In this document: positions 43,378 to 55,261 of the stretch, in pieces
Position numbering within the stretch: position 1 is the first letter of the stretch
How the letters are laid out: every line of letters starts with the position of its first letter
Assembly: GCA_027886185.1 (NCBI GenBank)
Contig: WOAB01000215.1
Coordinates: 1,240,001-1,304,000, forward strand
Length of the DNA stretch: 64,000 nucleotides
Reading direction: 5' to 3'
Origin: Rheum nobile
Lineage: Eukaryota > Streptophyta > Magnoliopsida > Caryophyllales > Polygonaceae
Notes under the pieces: model-generated
The model's database searches: none
What the model was told of the DNA's origin: nothing
Seen by the model: the letters and a program-made list of their open reading frames with translations, nothing else
Program-made: the position numbers and the translations under genes

Positions 43378-44026
43378 TAGGTTTAACATACTTGTCTTCT
43401 TCATCATTTTTTATTTTTCCAAATACTTCATGAAGAGTGAGTTCAAGAGTTTTGGGATTCTCCTTGAGAATAACTTTGGTCATCTTGTGTCTTGGAGGAA
43501 GTCCATCAATGATGATGAGAACTTTCTCCTTGGGAAGAATTTCTTTATCATCGACATCATGAGAAACAAGTCTAGCCATAATTTCCTCAAATCTAGATTG
43601 GTAGGAGGAAACAGACTCACCATCAACCATAGAGAAGTTATAGAAATCTTTCTTAGCTTGAAAGCGATCCATCTCTCTAAGATCGGAACTTTCCATGCAC
43701 ATTTGTTCCAAGGCAGCCCACATGTCTTTGGCGGTTGCACAAGATTATAGCTTTGAAGCATCTTCAACACTAAGGGCGTTATTGATGAACATGCGAGCCT
43801 TAGAGTTTTTCTCCATGATTCTGAAATCATCTTGACTCCAAGGTGTTGTTCCTTTGATCACTGCTTCATCAACTTTCTCATCACCAACCTCAATAACTCT
43901 CCAACATTGGTAGTCGTTACTCTTCATCCAGTTAGTGAAGAGATCCTTCCAGTGTTGAAACTTTCCACCTATGGGTAGAAACGGTGATTTGTTGTTCCTA
44001 ATACCGACTTCATGAGTTGAAGACAT
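43378..44026 (-). pseudogene. element A gag, N-terminal part
   Basis: Starts at ATG 44026 (MSSTHEVGI...), just inside the primer site. It contains the copia gag features FQHWKDLFTNWMKSNDYQCW and MWAALEQM, and an in-frame TAA at 43745-43747 between DASKL and SCATAKDMW. It ends at the target duplication GCCTT of element B (43373-43377), and the same protein continues at 10589. Apart from the stop codon the frame is maintained. Confidence 0.87.
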
Positions 44027-44070
44027 TGTTACCTGTGAATCTAAAAAGAACACACAATCTAGAGCGAACC

Positions 44071-44083
44071 TGCTCTGATACCA
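44071..44083 (-). promoter_or_regulatory. element A primer-binding site (tRNA-Met)
   Basis: The minus strand reads TGGTATCAGAGCA two bases inside the 5' LTR, complementary to the 3' end of plant initiator tRNA-Met, the usual copia primer. Confidence 0.9.
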
Positions 44084-44085
44084 AT

Positions 44086-45017
44086 TGTTGAATCGTAGTG
44101 TGTTAGACAGGGAACGGTGAAACTGTTCCCTGAGCAACGGAAATAATAGAGATTCAGTAGTAATAGTAAGACAGTTCCTTAGAGAGGAAACTCTATCAAC
44201 CAACTAGTTGAAAAGAGAAAACCTCTACCTCTAGGTGTTGCCCTAGGAGGATTTCAAATAGGTGTACTTGTATTATTAATCAAGTTGTACAATCTTACAA
44301 GTCATATCTCTACCTAATTACACATAGTTTCTAGGTTTTTAGACTTTGAGTGCAATCAACTAGTAACAACACAAGAATACAACAAAAGACTCTAAGCAAG
44401 TACTCACAACATTAGTTCGTACATTGTCTTAAACCTTTGATCTCAATCGCAATAGCTCTTCAGTATGCTTCCTTAGTGATGATCGAGATACCTTATCCTA
44501 AGATATCATCAACTATTTATAGTGGCAGCCAAGCCCTTGTTACCAAACACCTAAGACATCTATCGAATTCTATACATGATAACAATATGAGATTTCTTTT
44601 CCTTCTAAACAACTTGGCTCATAAACACATGGTTTCCATAAGTAAACTTTCTTAAGACACGCTATCTAGCTCTTCTCTCTCCGAGTAGATCTTCAAAACA
44701 TGGTTTCCATAAGTAGCGTTCTTCACTGGTAACAGCTAACAACTTCTGAGTTCTTCATTGTTCCTTATACGCTGTTTCCAAGTATAAAAGTTTCTTTGTA
44801 TGAACAATATGCGCGCTTCATTCTTCAATCTTGCTTTCGCGTAACTGTTCCATGTTTTTACTACATTCCTTAGCATCCTCTGCTTTCTCTTCTTTCTCAT
44901 GCTTTCCATTGTTCCTAAATCGTTCACAATCCCTGAAACTCATAGAAACAATGTAAACCATAAAACACAATGGTGTTTATCATCATCAAAATTAGAGAAA
45001 ACGTCATGGTTCCAACA
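44086..45017 (-). repeat. element A 5' LTR
   Basis: 932 bp partner of 4303-5226. On the minus strand a TATA box TATAAATAG lies at 44521-44513, consistent with U3 promoter function. It is followed on the right by CCCAT (45018-45022), the target duplication. Confidence 0.88.
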
Positions 45018-45600
45018 CCCATGGACATCAACACCTTCTTTTCTTTACAAACTCGCATTGAATCAAGGAAGAGTAACACCGAGGCGACCACTCTGCTTGG
45101 GACGCGAAAGAAGAGAAAAGGAAGATAGTATGTTGTTTCCCCCAAAAGTTAATGTTCCTAGGGAAGAGCTCCTCCGTCTTGCTGGATTGGTGAAGGATTC
45201 TTCCAACGACGGTGAGGAGAAGAAAATGGCGGGCGACGAGCAAGTGACACTCAATGCGGCCCCGAATTTTGTCGCTGCCCCAGCGTCGCCTCCCCCAGAT
45301 GTGACTGAAAATTTAAGAGAATCGCATATGTTAGTTTTAAGTATCAAACTATATGGTTTTTTAGAGTGTGTGTGCCGTCGTGAAAGCGGTTTTAAATTAT
45401 GGTTTTTGTGGTATCCTGTCGGGGGACAAGTTGAAGTAATATGTGTGCCCCGTCGTGGTGACGGGTAGACTATGATTTTGATGACCAGTTTGTCGTACGG
45501 GGCGTAACTCATTCTTGCTTATTGCTATGTGTTTGAATGTCTATTGCTTTTTCCTGTTTTGCAGGTTGCCCCAGCTGACTCAAGGAATAAGAGGGAGTGA
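45018..45600 (+). pseudogene. decayed transposon-type protein, 3' half
   Basis: Continuation of 2776-4302. Joined through one copy of the target duplication, the frame runs on into MDINTFFSLQTRIESRK and stops after a Lys/Arg run near 45126. Another frame (45145-45315) reads VPREELLRLAGLVKDSS and a Pro/Ala tail. A last piece follows a CAG at 45564-45566, possibly an exon start, and ends near 45600. Family assignment is as tentative as for the first half. Confidence 0.45.
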
Positions 45601-45739
45601 TCGAGTCGCTTGAATCACTTTAGTAGTCATGTTGACCTTTAATCGTATGTAATTAGTTGTAAAACTTCTAATGTAGTGGTGAGGAGTTGTGGGTGTAAGG
45701 ATTTGAGTCGATACCTGATTGAGGTGGCTCTTTTAAATA

Positions 45740-48329
45740 TATATATATATATGTGTTCGATAAACGGTATATGACTATAGACTTTTACCGAAGAGAATGA
45801 AGAGGAATGATTAAAAGAGAAGACTCTAATGAATTAAGTCTTATGTAAAATTACATGAATTTGTTTGGGAACATTATATTATCACACAAAATTTTAAAAA
45901 CATCTCGTTGCATATTTGGGTCCTCGACCAACCTCACCGCATAATGCGAATTCAGATTGGAAAGGGGACTTACTTTAGACAAAAAATCGGGCGGGTTCCA
46001 CGTTGTACTTCTCTCCCGATGGTATATTAATTATGTGCAAACGGCACTTATCTTATTTAATTCCAAAATTTGCATTAACGTTAAAGTTTTTAATCTACAC
46101 CAATCTCGCAATGAGATATATAACATGTGACGAATCCCGAATTTCGGCACTAGCTAAGTGCACCACCACTTATATAAAATAAGGGTAGGTCATGACCAAA
46201 AGTATTATGGCAATTATCCTCCTAATATCAAGTTATAAAGAAACAGCTAAACCTCGCAAGGTAAAAGCGTTCTTACGAATACTCGTGCTAACTAGCAATT
46301 ATTATCCACACCAAAGCACAACAATCCATACCAATTATCATCTAGCACCTGATAATAATAATAATAATATATATAAGGGTTATAGCTAGCATATATATAC
46401 AACCTAATAAAAATGTTCATTTTACACAACATTTTATACACATAAGTTTCCAAACGAGAAATTAAGAATATTTATCCCAACTTAATTTAGACAATAGATT
46501 AATTGTCAATTAAGAAAATATGGAATAAATTTGTAAGAGCAAACCGTCACTTGTCTTGAATTACCGAGAAGAACGAACGGCGTTTTGGAGATGGTTGCTT
46601 TCGAAAAGCAAATAGGCTCCCTGCTTTATTCCCGTTCCAGAAGCAAATCCGAGACGTATCCAAATCACACAAAAATAAATTATAATTAGATAATTTATTT
46701 AATACTGAATTTTGAAGGATATATGTCTCAAGATTTAGATTGAATTAATGTATCTCCTATTAATTCAATTTTTAAGACTTAATCGGTAGGATGATTATCT
46801 ATAAGATTAAAAATTAATTAATCATATATTCTAAATAATCTTTTTATAAATAAATAAATCTTATAGTTTATTTATAAAGTCCAGAAATTTTACTACAAAA
46901 TATTATCCAAATGAAAAGTTAATATTTTAACCATTCATAGTCTAAGATAATACCCAAAGTAATTTTAATTATTTTAATTTTATTTTTTTCATAAATTCAA
47001 ATTAATCTCAAAATATTTTCCCATAATCTGGATTAATTAATTTAAACCAAATTAATCCAAAACAAATTAAAAGAAAAGAAAAACAAATCCCGAATCGGGT
47101 TTAAATTGAACCTAACGACGCCGGGCTGCACCTCGTTGGAAAATGCCAGAATTGGGCGGTTACGGTGGGTCTCCGATGGTGGAAGGAGAGGGCTTTCGAA
47201 GAGGACTCGTAGCCTCAGCTATGGGTGCAACCAATTGCTCAAACAAGACTCCACAGTCCACAACACTCGAATTTTGGGGATGAACAGCTCGACACGATTT
47301 TAGGGTTCTTACGAATGGAAGGTCAAAATTGGATGGATTGGGGTCAAATTCGGGGGTCTATATATAGGGTTATGGTATAGGAGGATATAACCAGCATAAA
47401 ACCTCAATCAATTCGTCCCAATTGAAGACGATCTTATCGAATTTTCCAATTCTTCAATTCAACTTCAATGGCGCGGATAAGGATTTGGGGGCAAAATCCC
47501 GGGTTTATCATCATCCTTTAATCCGATTAATAGGGGTATTAGATGCCTGATTTAATAGTCTTAAATGCCCACGGCTGCCTGATTTAATAGGTCAAACGAA
47601 AGAATTGGGCTTAAAAACGAGGTCGAATCCGCCATGGAAAAGCTAAACAAGCACACGGCTGCTGTACAGAGAATCGGGAGGAAGAAGGGGGTGTTGTGGG
47701 CTATTTACAAAAATGGCCCAAAGTTATGGATTTTTGGCAAAATTGCCCTTTTCACTTTTAATAAATTGCAAACAATTCCCAAACTTAATATTTTTAATAT
47801 TTTAAGTTTGTAATATTTATTTTAACCCAAAATTAAATTATATAAAAAATTAAATTAGGCTAAAATAAGCTTAATTTATTTTTCTTGTAAATTTAACCAT
47901 ACTTAAATCCTTAACAAAAATTTGTCAAACTTGATTTAAATATTCTAGGTCAAATTTGATAAGTTTTATCTAAAATATCATTAACATAAAGTTAATTATA
48001 ATTTAAACCATCCTTATCTTAAAGAAATAACATACTAAGGACAATTATTATTTTATCCCTTTATAGATAACATAATAATTCTTATGACCTTTATTATTAT
48101 TTAAAAATCTAAAAGTCTATTCTTTGTTATACTTATTTATTTATTTTAACATCATATTATTATTATTCATATGATAATTTGTACCAAAAATTATCATAAC
48201 CCACCTTTGAACTTAAGTTCATGAAAGTTTAAATTATTCCTCTAAAAGAAATAAAATAAATTTCAAAACTTTTATTTTTACCACTTTAAAATTACTATTT
48301 TTCCCTTCTATTTTAAGTGGGTTATTACA
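45740..48329 (-). mobile_element. truncated gypsy LTR of the element B family, minus strand
   Basis: On the minus strand it begins TGTAATAACCCAC at 48329 and carries blocks collinear with the LTR of B: CAAGTGACGGTTTGCTCTTA (near 46546), AAATAAGATAAGTGCC and CATAATTAATATACC (46000-46060), GGTGAGGTTGGTCG (45930). The final 400-500 bp, including the expected GTGTTACA end, are missing. Sequence similarity to B fades near 45770, and an (AT)n tract lies at 45738-45753. No matching duplication is seen on the left, so the left boundary is approximate and the element is probably truncated together with the 5' part of element F. Confidence 0.65.
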
Positions 48330-48744
48330 GTAGAAGCTTAGCTAAGGGAAATGTAGACATACGCATTGAAAATGGAGCAAGGGTTGCTGAACTTGCCACT
48401 GGAGATTATAGTTTACCTTTACCTTCTGGTTTAGTATTACAACTTAATAATTGTTATTTTGTCTCGTCTAGTACTATAAACTTGATTGCGACTTGTGTTT
48501 TGGATTTAGAAGGCTATGATTTTGCTCTTAAAGGTCAACGTTTTTCTATTTTCAAAGATAACATCTTTTATGTCGATGCCATACTGAGTAATGGACTCTA
48601 TATTGTGGATCAAGGATCCAGCATCTATAACATAAACACCAAAAAGCAAAAATCAAATGACTGTAGCACCACCTATCTATGGCATTGTCGATTAGGTCAC
48701 ATTAGCCTAAATCGCATGAAGAAGCTCCAAAAGGATGGACTTCT
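48330..48744 (+). pseudogene. element F pol fragment 1: end of protease and GAG-pre-integrase
   Basis: Open frame reading RSLAKGNVDIRIENGARV, then YDFALKGQRFSIFKDNI and the first half of the integrase zinc finger in LWHCRLGHISLNRMKKLQKD. It ends at CTTCT (48740-48744), the duplication of the solo LTR. The Cys pair of the finger is on the other side of that LTR. Confidence 0.85.
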
Positions 48745-51239
48745 TGTAATATCCCGTATATTTGTATGAATAAATTTTGAATTTTCTTAAGCCCGTATTG
48801 CAAGTCGGATTAAATTCAGGGAAGTACGAACATTCGGTGTAATGTTTGGTCTCTGTAATATTTTTATGAGCAATATAAAATACAGTTAACGTATTTTTGG
48901 GTTAAGAGATCGTTCGTGTACAAATATATTTAACCCGGGATTAAGTAAAATTTACCACTTAAGGTAAATAAGGGCAAAGAGGGAAATCGGCCTATGCCTT
49001 AGCCCACACCAGCACACCACTTCAGCAACTTGCAAGCCAACTTGACGCAGCTGGCAACTAGCTTGGATGACTCATCGGGGCTACTTGGCCTAGCTTGGAC
49101 ACCTCATGGGGTACGTGTCTTCAGGGTGGTCTTCGTGGTTTGCCTATAAAAGGAGAGGAGAAGTCGTGGGAGAAGCCAGAAGATAGCTCCTCACCATCTT
49201 TTGCTGTCAAAAACCCAGAAATCAGCTTCTGAGTCGAACTTTGAGCTTCGTTTAAGAACGATTTTGTCATTCGTTCAAGCAGATAGAAGTTGCATCTTGA
49301 AGGTGAGGTGTAGCTTAAAAGGGTGAGAAGATTAGCCAAGCCCGATTCGAAGTTTAAATCGATCGAAAGTTGGTAAGAAAACCCTTGAAGCTCATTGTTT
49401 TCACCTCTGAATTTCATGACTTTTGCTGAACTTTGAACCCGATTTGTGTGGTCATCTCGACCTTGTTTTGATCCATTTTCAGGAGATTCCTAGAGCTTGT
49501 TGGTAGCTTAAGAGGGTGGTAGACTCGAACCAAGAAGAATTGAAGCCTAAAGGGGTCGATTTGGGTGAGTTCTCCTCGTTGCCGCCCCTGTCTTCGCCCC
49601 TGCCTGTGCACCGCGCCCAGCGGCCGAGCGCCTGCCGCCCCAGCGGTAGCCTTGCCAAGGGTGTGTCGTGGTGTTTTGGCATGGGTCGAGCCTCATTCCT
49701 TGATTCGTTTCGTATTCCATTAGATTCGTATATATAGATATTGAATCTAATATTAGGGTCTTGTTATGGGTCGTTCCATATGGATTTATTATCCAGGATC
49801 TGTTCCCATTCCAGACTCGAAAACCCTTTAATTCTAAGCGTGCGAAGCTTTCGTCGAATCTAAGGCAAGTGGCAGTTCGCTCTTGCTTATCATTCCATAT
49901 TTCCATTGATTATCAATTATTTAATTGTTAATTAATTTGGAATGAATATTGTTTATGTTTGGGATCAGTTTGATAACTGTTTTGGAAAAATAAAAGATTA
50001 TATTATAATAGGTTGTATATCTGCTAGAACAACGCTATTATATATATATAGATTGAAATATATCTATGATGTTAGCCTTGATGGCTTTAATATGATTATT
50101 TGACTATTCTGAACTGTTTAGTTAGAACGAGTATTCGTAGGAACGTTACTGAGGCCCTAGAGTCCAATCGTTTCTTTATAATCAGGTAGAGAGGTGGCTC
50201 GTCCCCACCTAATACCAATTGGATGGTCATGACCTACCTCTTTACTCGGGTGAAGAGGTGGTGCACTTAAACAGTGTCACAAATCTTGAGAGTGTTCCCA
50301 AAAGATCTCTCATCTTGGGACGAGCTGATCATAAAAGTTTATAACATAATGTGTGTTTTGGAATTAAACAAGATAAGTGCCGTAGGTTCGCACATGATTA
50401 ATATACCCTCGACGAGTAGCGCAGCTAAGTAATAGTGCGGCTAGGAAAACTCGTTTAGACTTGATCAGAGTACGTTCTCTTACCAATCTGGATTCGCGTT
50501 AAGCGGTGAGGTTGGTTGTGAACCGAAACATCTCGTCAGTTTTTAAACGTTATATATATATATGTGAAACTATAATGTTCCAGACATTTTTCATGTTTCT
50601 GATAAGACTCGTTCTTTTGGAGTCTTCTCTTGGATTTTCCTACGAGACTCGGTTCATTTGGAGTCTTCTCTTGATCATATCTTTTGATAATTATCATTCC
50701 AGTAGAAGTATGAAGGTTGACTATCGTTGTCGGCTTTTATTCGAGAAACGATAAGTTTAAACCTAATACGACTACTCGAACCCTCTGCTTTGTACCCTTG
50801 CATAGTCTTTCATTAGACTAACCCACGAACATTGTTCTCCGCATGTGGGCTGGTGTCATCCGTTCGATTCGGCACATCAGATAGAGCGCATATATGAGGA
50901 GACTAGATTGACTATGAAGATGACGGTTGTTTTTGATATTTTAATAATTTTAATCAGGTTGAGATCCTTGGGCAAGTGATCATGGTGATCACAACCCCTT
51001 TTTGTAATATTTTAAGAAAGACTTCCGCTGTGTTTGATTTAACTCTGTATATTTGTCCTATTCGGGATTGGGATGTAATCCCGGGATTCATGATTTAATT
51101 AAATATTACAATGATTTTATATCATTTGTATTTCATGATTTGTGTATTTCCAGTAAAGCCTTGGGTGGCTTCGGTAAGGAACACCGATGTCACTGGCGGT
51201 AATACCTTTCCAAATGGGTTACGATTTGGGGGTGTTATA
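48745..51239 (+). mobile_element. solo LTR, gypsy, element B family
   Basis: 2495 bp beginning TGTAATATCCCG and ending GGGTGTTATA, so the canonical CA end has become TA. A perfect duplication CTTCT flanks it (48740-48744, 51240-51244). TATA box TATAAAAGGAG near 49145. Collinear with the LTR of B (GGCAAGTGGCAGTTCGCTCTT near 49863, TATTCGTAGGAACG, GGTGTCATCCGT near 50850). No internal region, so it is the product of LTR-LTR recombination. Confidence 0.85.
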
Positions 51240-53527
51240 CTTCTAACCTCATTTGATTGGGAATCATTTGAAACATGTGAATCTTGCCTAATGGGAAAGA
51301 TGACAAGGTCACCTTTTACTGGAGTGAGTGAAAGGGCAACTGAGCTTTTGGCCCTAATACATACGGATGTATGTGGACCAATGAGCACATAAGCTAAAGG
51401 TGGTTACATATACTTCATAACCTTTATTGGTGACTTAAGCAGATATGGATACATATACTTAATGAAGCATAAGAATGAATCTTTTGAAAAGTTCAAAGAG
51501 TTTCAGAATGAAGTTGAAAACCAACTTGGCAAGAAAATTAAAGCACTACGATCTGATCGTGGTGGTGAATATTTGAGTCAAGAATTTAATCATCATTTAA
51601 GAAGTTGTGGGATCGTCTCACAACTGACTCCACCTGGAACACCACAAATGAATGGTGTGTCTGAAAGGAGGAGTAGGACCTTGTTGGACATGGTTCGATC
51701 TAAAATGAGTTTTGCTGATCTTCTAATATTTTTTTAGGGATATGCTCTCACAACTGTAGTGTTCACACTAAACAGGACTTTATCCAAAGCTGTAGATAAG
51801 ACACCATATGAGTTATGGACTGGAAGAGTTCCAAATTTGTTTTTTCTAAAGATCTGGGGATGTGAAGCTTATGTAAAACGTTTACTAGCTGATAAGCTTG
51901 TACCCAAATCAGATAAGTGCTTCTTTGTAGGGTATCCTAAGGAAACTAAAGGATACTACTTCTACAATCTCAGTGAGCACAAAGTGTTTGTTGCTAGGGA
52001 TAGTGTCTTTATGGAAAAATAATTTGTTTCCAAGAAGTCAAGTGGGAGAAATGTTGATCTCGAAGAAGTTCAAGAAGTGCAACAAACTGATCAACAAGAG
52101 GACATGGGTTACTCTATGTCAGAGACGACAGTACTTGGGGACCAAATCCCGCAAGGAGATGGAACTCATACACCGGAGGTAGTGGAGTCGCAAGACCTCA
52201 TTCCTATCGTTGCGCCAGAATCTGATTCCAATGAGGTTCCACAAAATGTTGTGGCAGAACCCCCTGTTGTTCAGCCCACACGTAGATCAGATAGGCCCAA
52301 AGCGCAGCCAAAGAGATATATTGATTTCATAATGACCGCGAGTTTGGACATCCTGCTTTTAGAAAGCGATGAGCCTACTACATACAAGCAAGCTGTGGCG
52401 AGTCCAGACTCCGAGAAATGGCGTATTTCCATTAAGTCTGAAATGGATTCCATGTCTAAGAACCAAGTATGGGACTTGATTGATTTGCCATATGGAGTAG
52501 TACCCATTGGGTGCAAATGGGTTTACAAACTCAAAACGACAAGGATGGAAACGTAACAATTTTCAAAGCGAGATTGGTTGCAAATGGCTTTAAACAGATT
52601 CATGGTACTGACTATGATGAAACTTTCTCTCCAGTCGTCATGATTAGATCCATTCGGATACTCCTAACAATTACAACTCATTATGATTATGAGATCTGAC
52701 AAATGGATGTCAAGACTGTTTTTCTAAATGGATATTTAGAAGAGGATGTGTACATGACACAGCCTGAGGGTTTTGAGGATCCACAAGAACCTTGGAAAGT
52801 ATGCAAGCTTAAGAAGTCCATTTATGGACTTAAGCAAGCATCAAGGAGTTGGAACCTTCGATTTGATGAAATGGTCAAACAGTTTGACTTCATCAGATGT
52901 GAAGAAGAACCTTGTGTTTATAAGAAGTTTAGTGGGAGCAAAGTAGTCTTCTTGGTATTGTATGTGGATGACATACTACTCATTGGAAATGACATTCATA
53001 TGCTGGAGTCCGTTATGGATTGGCTTAAGAAAAAATTCTCAATGAAGGACCTAGGAGTGGCCGAGTACATATTAGGCATCAAGATCTATAGAGATAGGTC
53101 TAAGAGACTTATTGGACTAAGTCAAGGAACTTATGTGGATAAGGTTCTTGATAGGTTCAATATGAAAAATTCCAAGAAGGGATTCTTGCCTATGCAGCAT
53201 GACTTACATCTCAGCAAGAAGTAGTGCCTTGTGACACCTACTGAGCTAGAGAGAATGAGTAGGATTCCCTATGCATCAGCAGTTGGATCCATCATGTATG
53301 CCATGGTCTGTACCGCCCGAATGTTGCATTTGCTTTGAGCATGTGCAACAGACACCATTTGAGTCCGAGTTAACACACTGGAATACAGCTAAGAACATCC
53401 TAAAGTACTTAAGAAGCACTAAAGATGATCTCTTGGTGTAAGGAGGAGATGATAATTTAGTCGTTAAGGAGATGTGAAGTTTTGCAAAATACATATGGAT
53501 GACGACATTGCAGATCCGTTAACTAAA
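51240..53527 (+). pseudogene. element F pol fragment 2: integrase, RT, part of RNase H
   Basis: Starts with CESCLMGKM, the Cys half of the zinc finger. The integrase catalytic residues are visible in HTDVCGP, LRSDRGGEY and NGVSERRSR. RT has MDVKTVFLNG, YGLKQASRSW and YVDD (52961-52972). In-frame stops lie at 51390, 51735, 52020, 52697 and 53222, and a frameshift near 52545. The middle of RNase H is deleted near 53465-53475, where GDDNLVVK jumps directly to the terminal CKIHMDDDIADPLTK. It ends at CTAAA, the duplication of element G. Confidence 0.88.
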
Positions 53528-54266
53528 TGATGTGACCTTGCCCGCCATGTCAGCTATAGAGGAGGTAGATGCCATGATACATCCTCCTTGAGACTCCTCT
53601 ATAACTACATCTATCCCGAGCTAGATTTAGGAGACTTTCTATTTCTAGTTCTTTCTAATTTTATACATTACTTGTTTAGTACTTTATGTTTCCAGTATTT
53701 CCATTTTTAGTAGCTACTAGTTTTGGAGTGGATTCCATTTATGTTAAATGGGCCGCCAGATTTAGTAACTAGAGAGTTTGGCCCATTAGGTCAACTCTCT
53801 AGTATAAGTAGGAATTCTTGTCTTCATTTCTAATTACGTCGAAATAGAGCTTTTGTTTACAGTCGAGTAATCTCCTGAAACCCGGGCCCTGACGTCAACA
53901 ATTAACGCGTTTCTAGTTGAATTATCCTGGCGCGTTAATTCGGTTACCCATCAATTATCCGCAACCAAACACAAACCATAATCTCCCTACACCTCACGGC
54001 TGCCCCTATCTCCTCCACCCTAGTGCAGCCGCCGAACACCACCTCTCACCAATCCTCCACCGCCCTCACTGCCTTCGCGCCACCACCTCCGCCGCATTTC
54101 CCTGCCACCACCGTGCCACCAGTCCGCCGGCTTCCAAGGGTGTTCCGAAGCCCTACAGCCCAGCCGTCCCCTCCATTCTTGTTCCGAAGAGTTGCTACGC
54201 CCCACTACGGGTTCATCGGATCCTTTGACAACAACTTGTAGTCTTCCGTCGGGCAAGGTTACATCA
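53528..54266 (+). repeat. element G 5' LTR
   Basis: 739 bp, TGATGTGACCTTGC...GGTTACATCA. The part from GAAATAGAGCTTTTG onward matches the 3' remnant at 56543-56968 with few differences. A TATAAGTAGG box near 53811 may be its promoter. Confidence 0.87.
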
Positions 54267-54268
54267 AC

Positions 54269-54280
54269 TGGCATCAGAGC
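54269..54280 (+). promoter_or_regulatory. element G primer-binding site
   Basis: TGGCATCAGAGC, the tRNA-Met complement with one change, two bases after the LTR. Confidence 0.8.
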
Positions 54281-55261
54281 CTACGAATCGCGTAAGTTGT
54301 TCCAACTCTTCGTTCAATCACTCATTCGCTTCCGTAAATCAATTCCATCAAAAAAAATCCCTTGCAATCTGAATCTGAAAAACGCAACAAAACTCTAGGT
54401 TTGGTGGTTGAGAAATTCGGCCATCATCAAAACAAAACAAAATCTGGACAGATCCGAACCAGTCATATAGTTTTTTTCAGCAATTTCGTGTGTTTCTGCT
54501 TGGTTGTTGATTGTCTATTGTAGATCCGCTTGCATATAGGCTTAGATAGTTGTTTGCGACTTTGTTTGCCTTGTTTGTGCCAAAAATCTGCATCATCTCA
54601 ATCTCTCTCTTCAAACTTGAATCACTGCACTATTGGATATTTTTTCCTGCACTGTTTCTGTTGTTCGTCAATTCGCTGCACTACATTCTGTTTTTCGTCA
54701 ATTCCTTGCAGTAATTTTCTGTTTGCTGCGCATTTTACTGCTTGTAGTTGTCACGGCTGCGTGTTGCTTGCAATACGCAAGCAGCCCTAGTTCAAAATAT
54801 ATATATATATATAGTAGTTGTTCGCAGATTACAAAAAAAAATAAAAAATGGAACCACACAAGCCAAAATAAGGCAAGTGCGTTTCTTTGCAGTGTAAGAA
54901 GGGAGATCCCGGTCTTGAATCTGGCACCTTCAATTTACCGTATTCGCAAGTGATTCATTTACCGTCTTCTATCTCTTTCACTGTCTGGGCTGCATATCTT
55001 GGTTGACTGTGTTGTGCTTGCTTATGTGCTTATATCCTTACATATATACTTTCGACATTTTCTTTGCTGAGCATTGCCTTGATTTTGTTGATTGTTGTGT
55101 GACTTGCTTTAGCCAGCTCGTAACCGCCCACACGGCCAGCCAGATTAGTTTCCTGAGTGATTGATTGTTGAGTTCGGTTCTGCTTACCTGTTCGTTATTT
55201 CTCTTTTGCTATTGTTGTTTGCTTTGTTCCTGTGGTTTGCTATTTCTTGCTGTCAGATACC
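54281..55261 (+). other. element G leader
   Basis: A+T-rich untranslated leader of about 1 kb with an (AT)n run at 54798-54813 and long pyrimidine stretches. No coding features. Confidence 0.55.

Larger units (their letters stand above)
4303..45017 (-). mobile_element. element A: Ty1/copia SIRE-like retrotransposon, minus strand, host of the nest
   Basis: Two LTRs (4303-5226 and 44086-45017) begin TGTTGAATCGTA and end GTTCCAACA on the plus strand. A tRNA-Met primer site lies next to the right LTR and a polypurine tract next to the left one, so transcription runs right to left. Flanks are CCGAT and CCCAT, a 5-bp target duplication with one change. Without the insertion at 10590-43377 the element is about 7.9 kb. 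Order in its own sense: LTR, PBS, gag (cut by B), protease, a deletion that removed integrase and most RT, RT tail plus RNase H, env-like 3' ORF, PPT, LTR. Several stops and frameshifts make it inactive. Confidence 0.88.
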
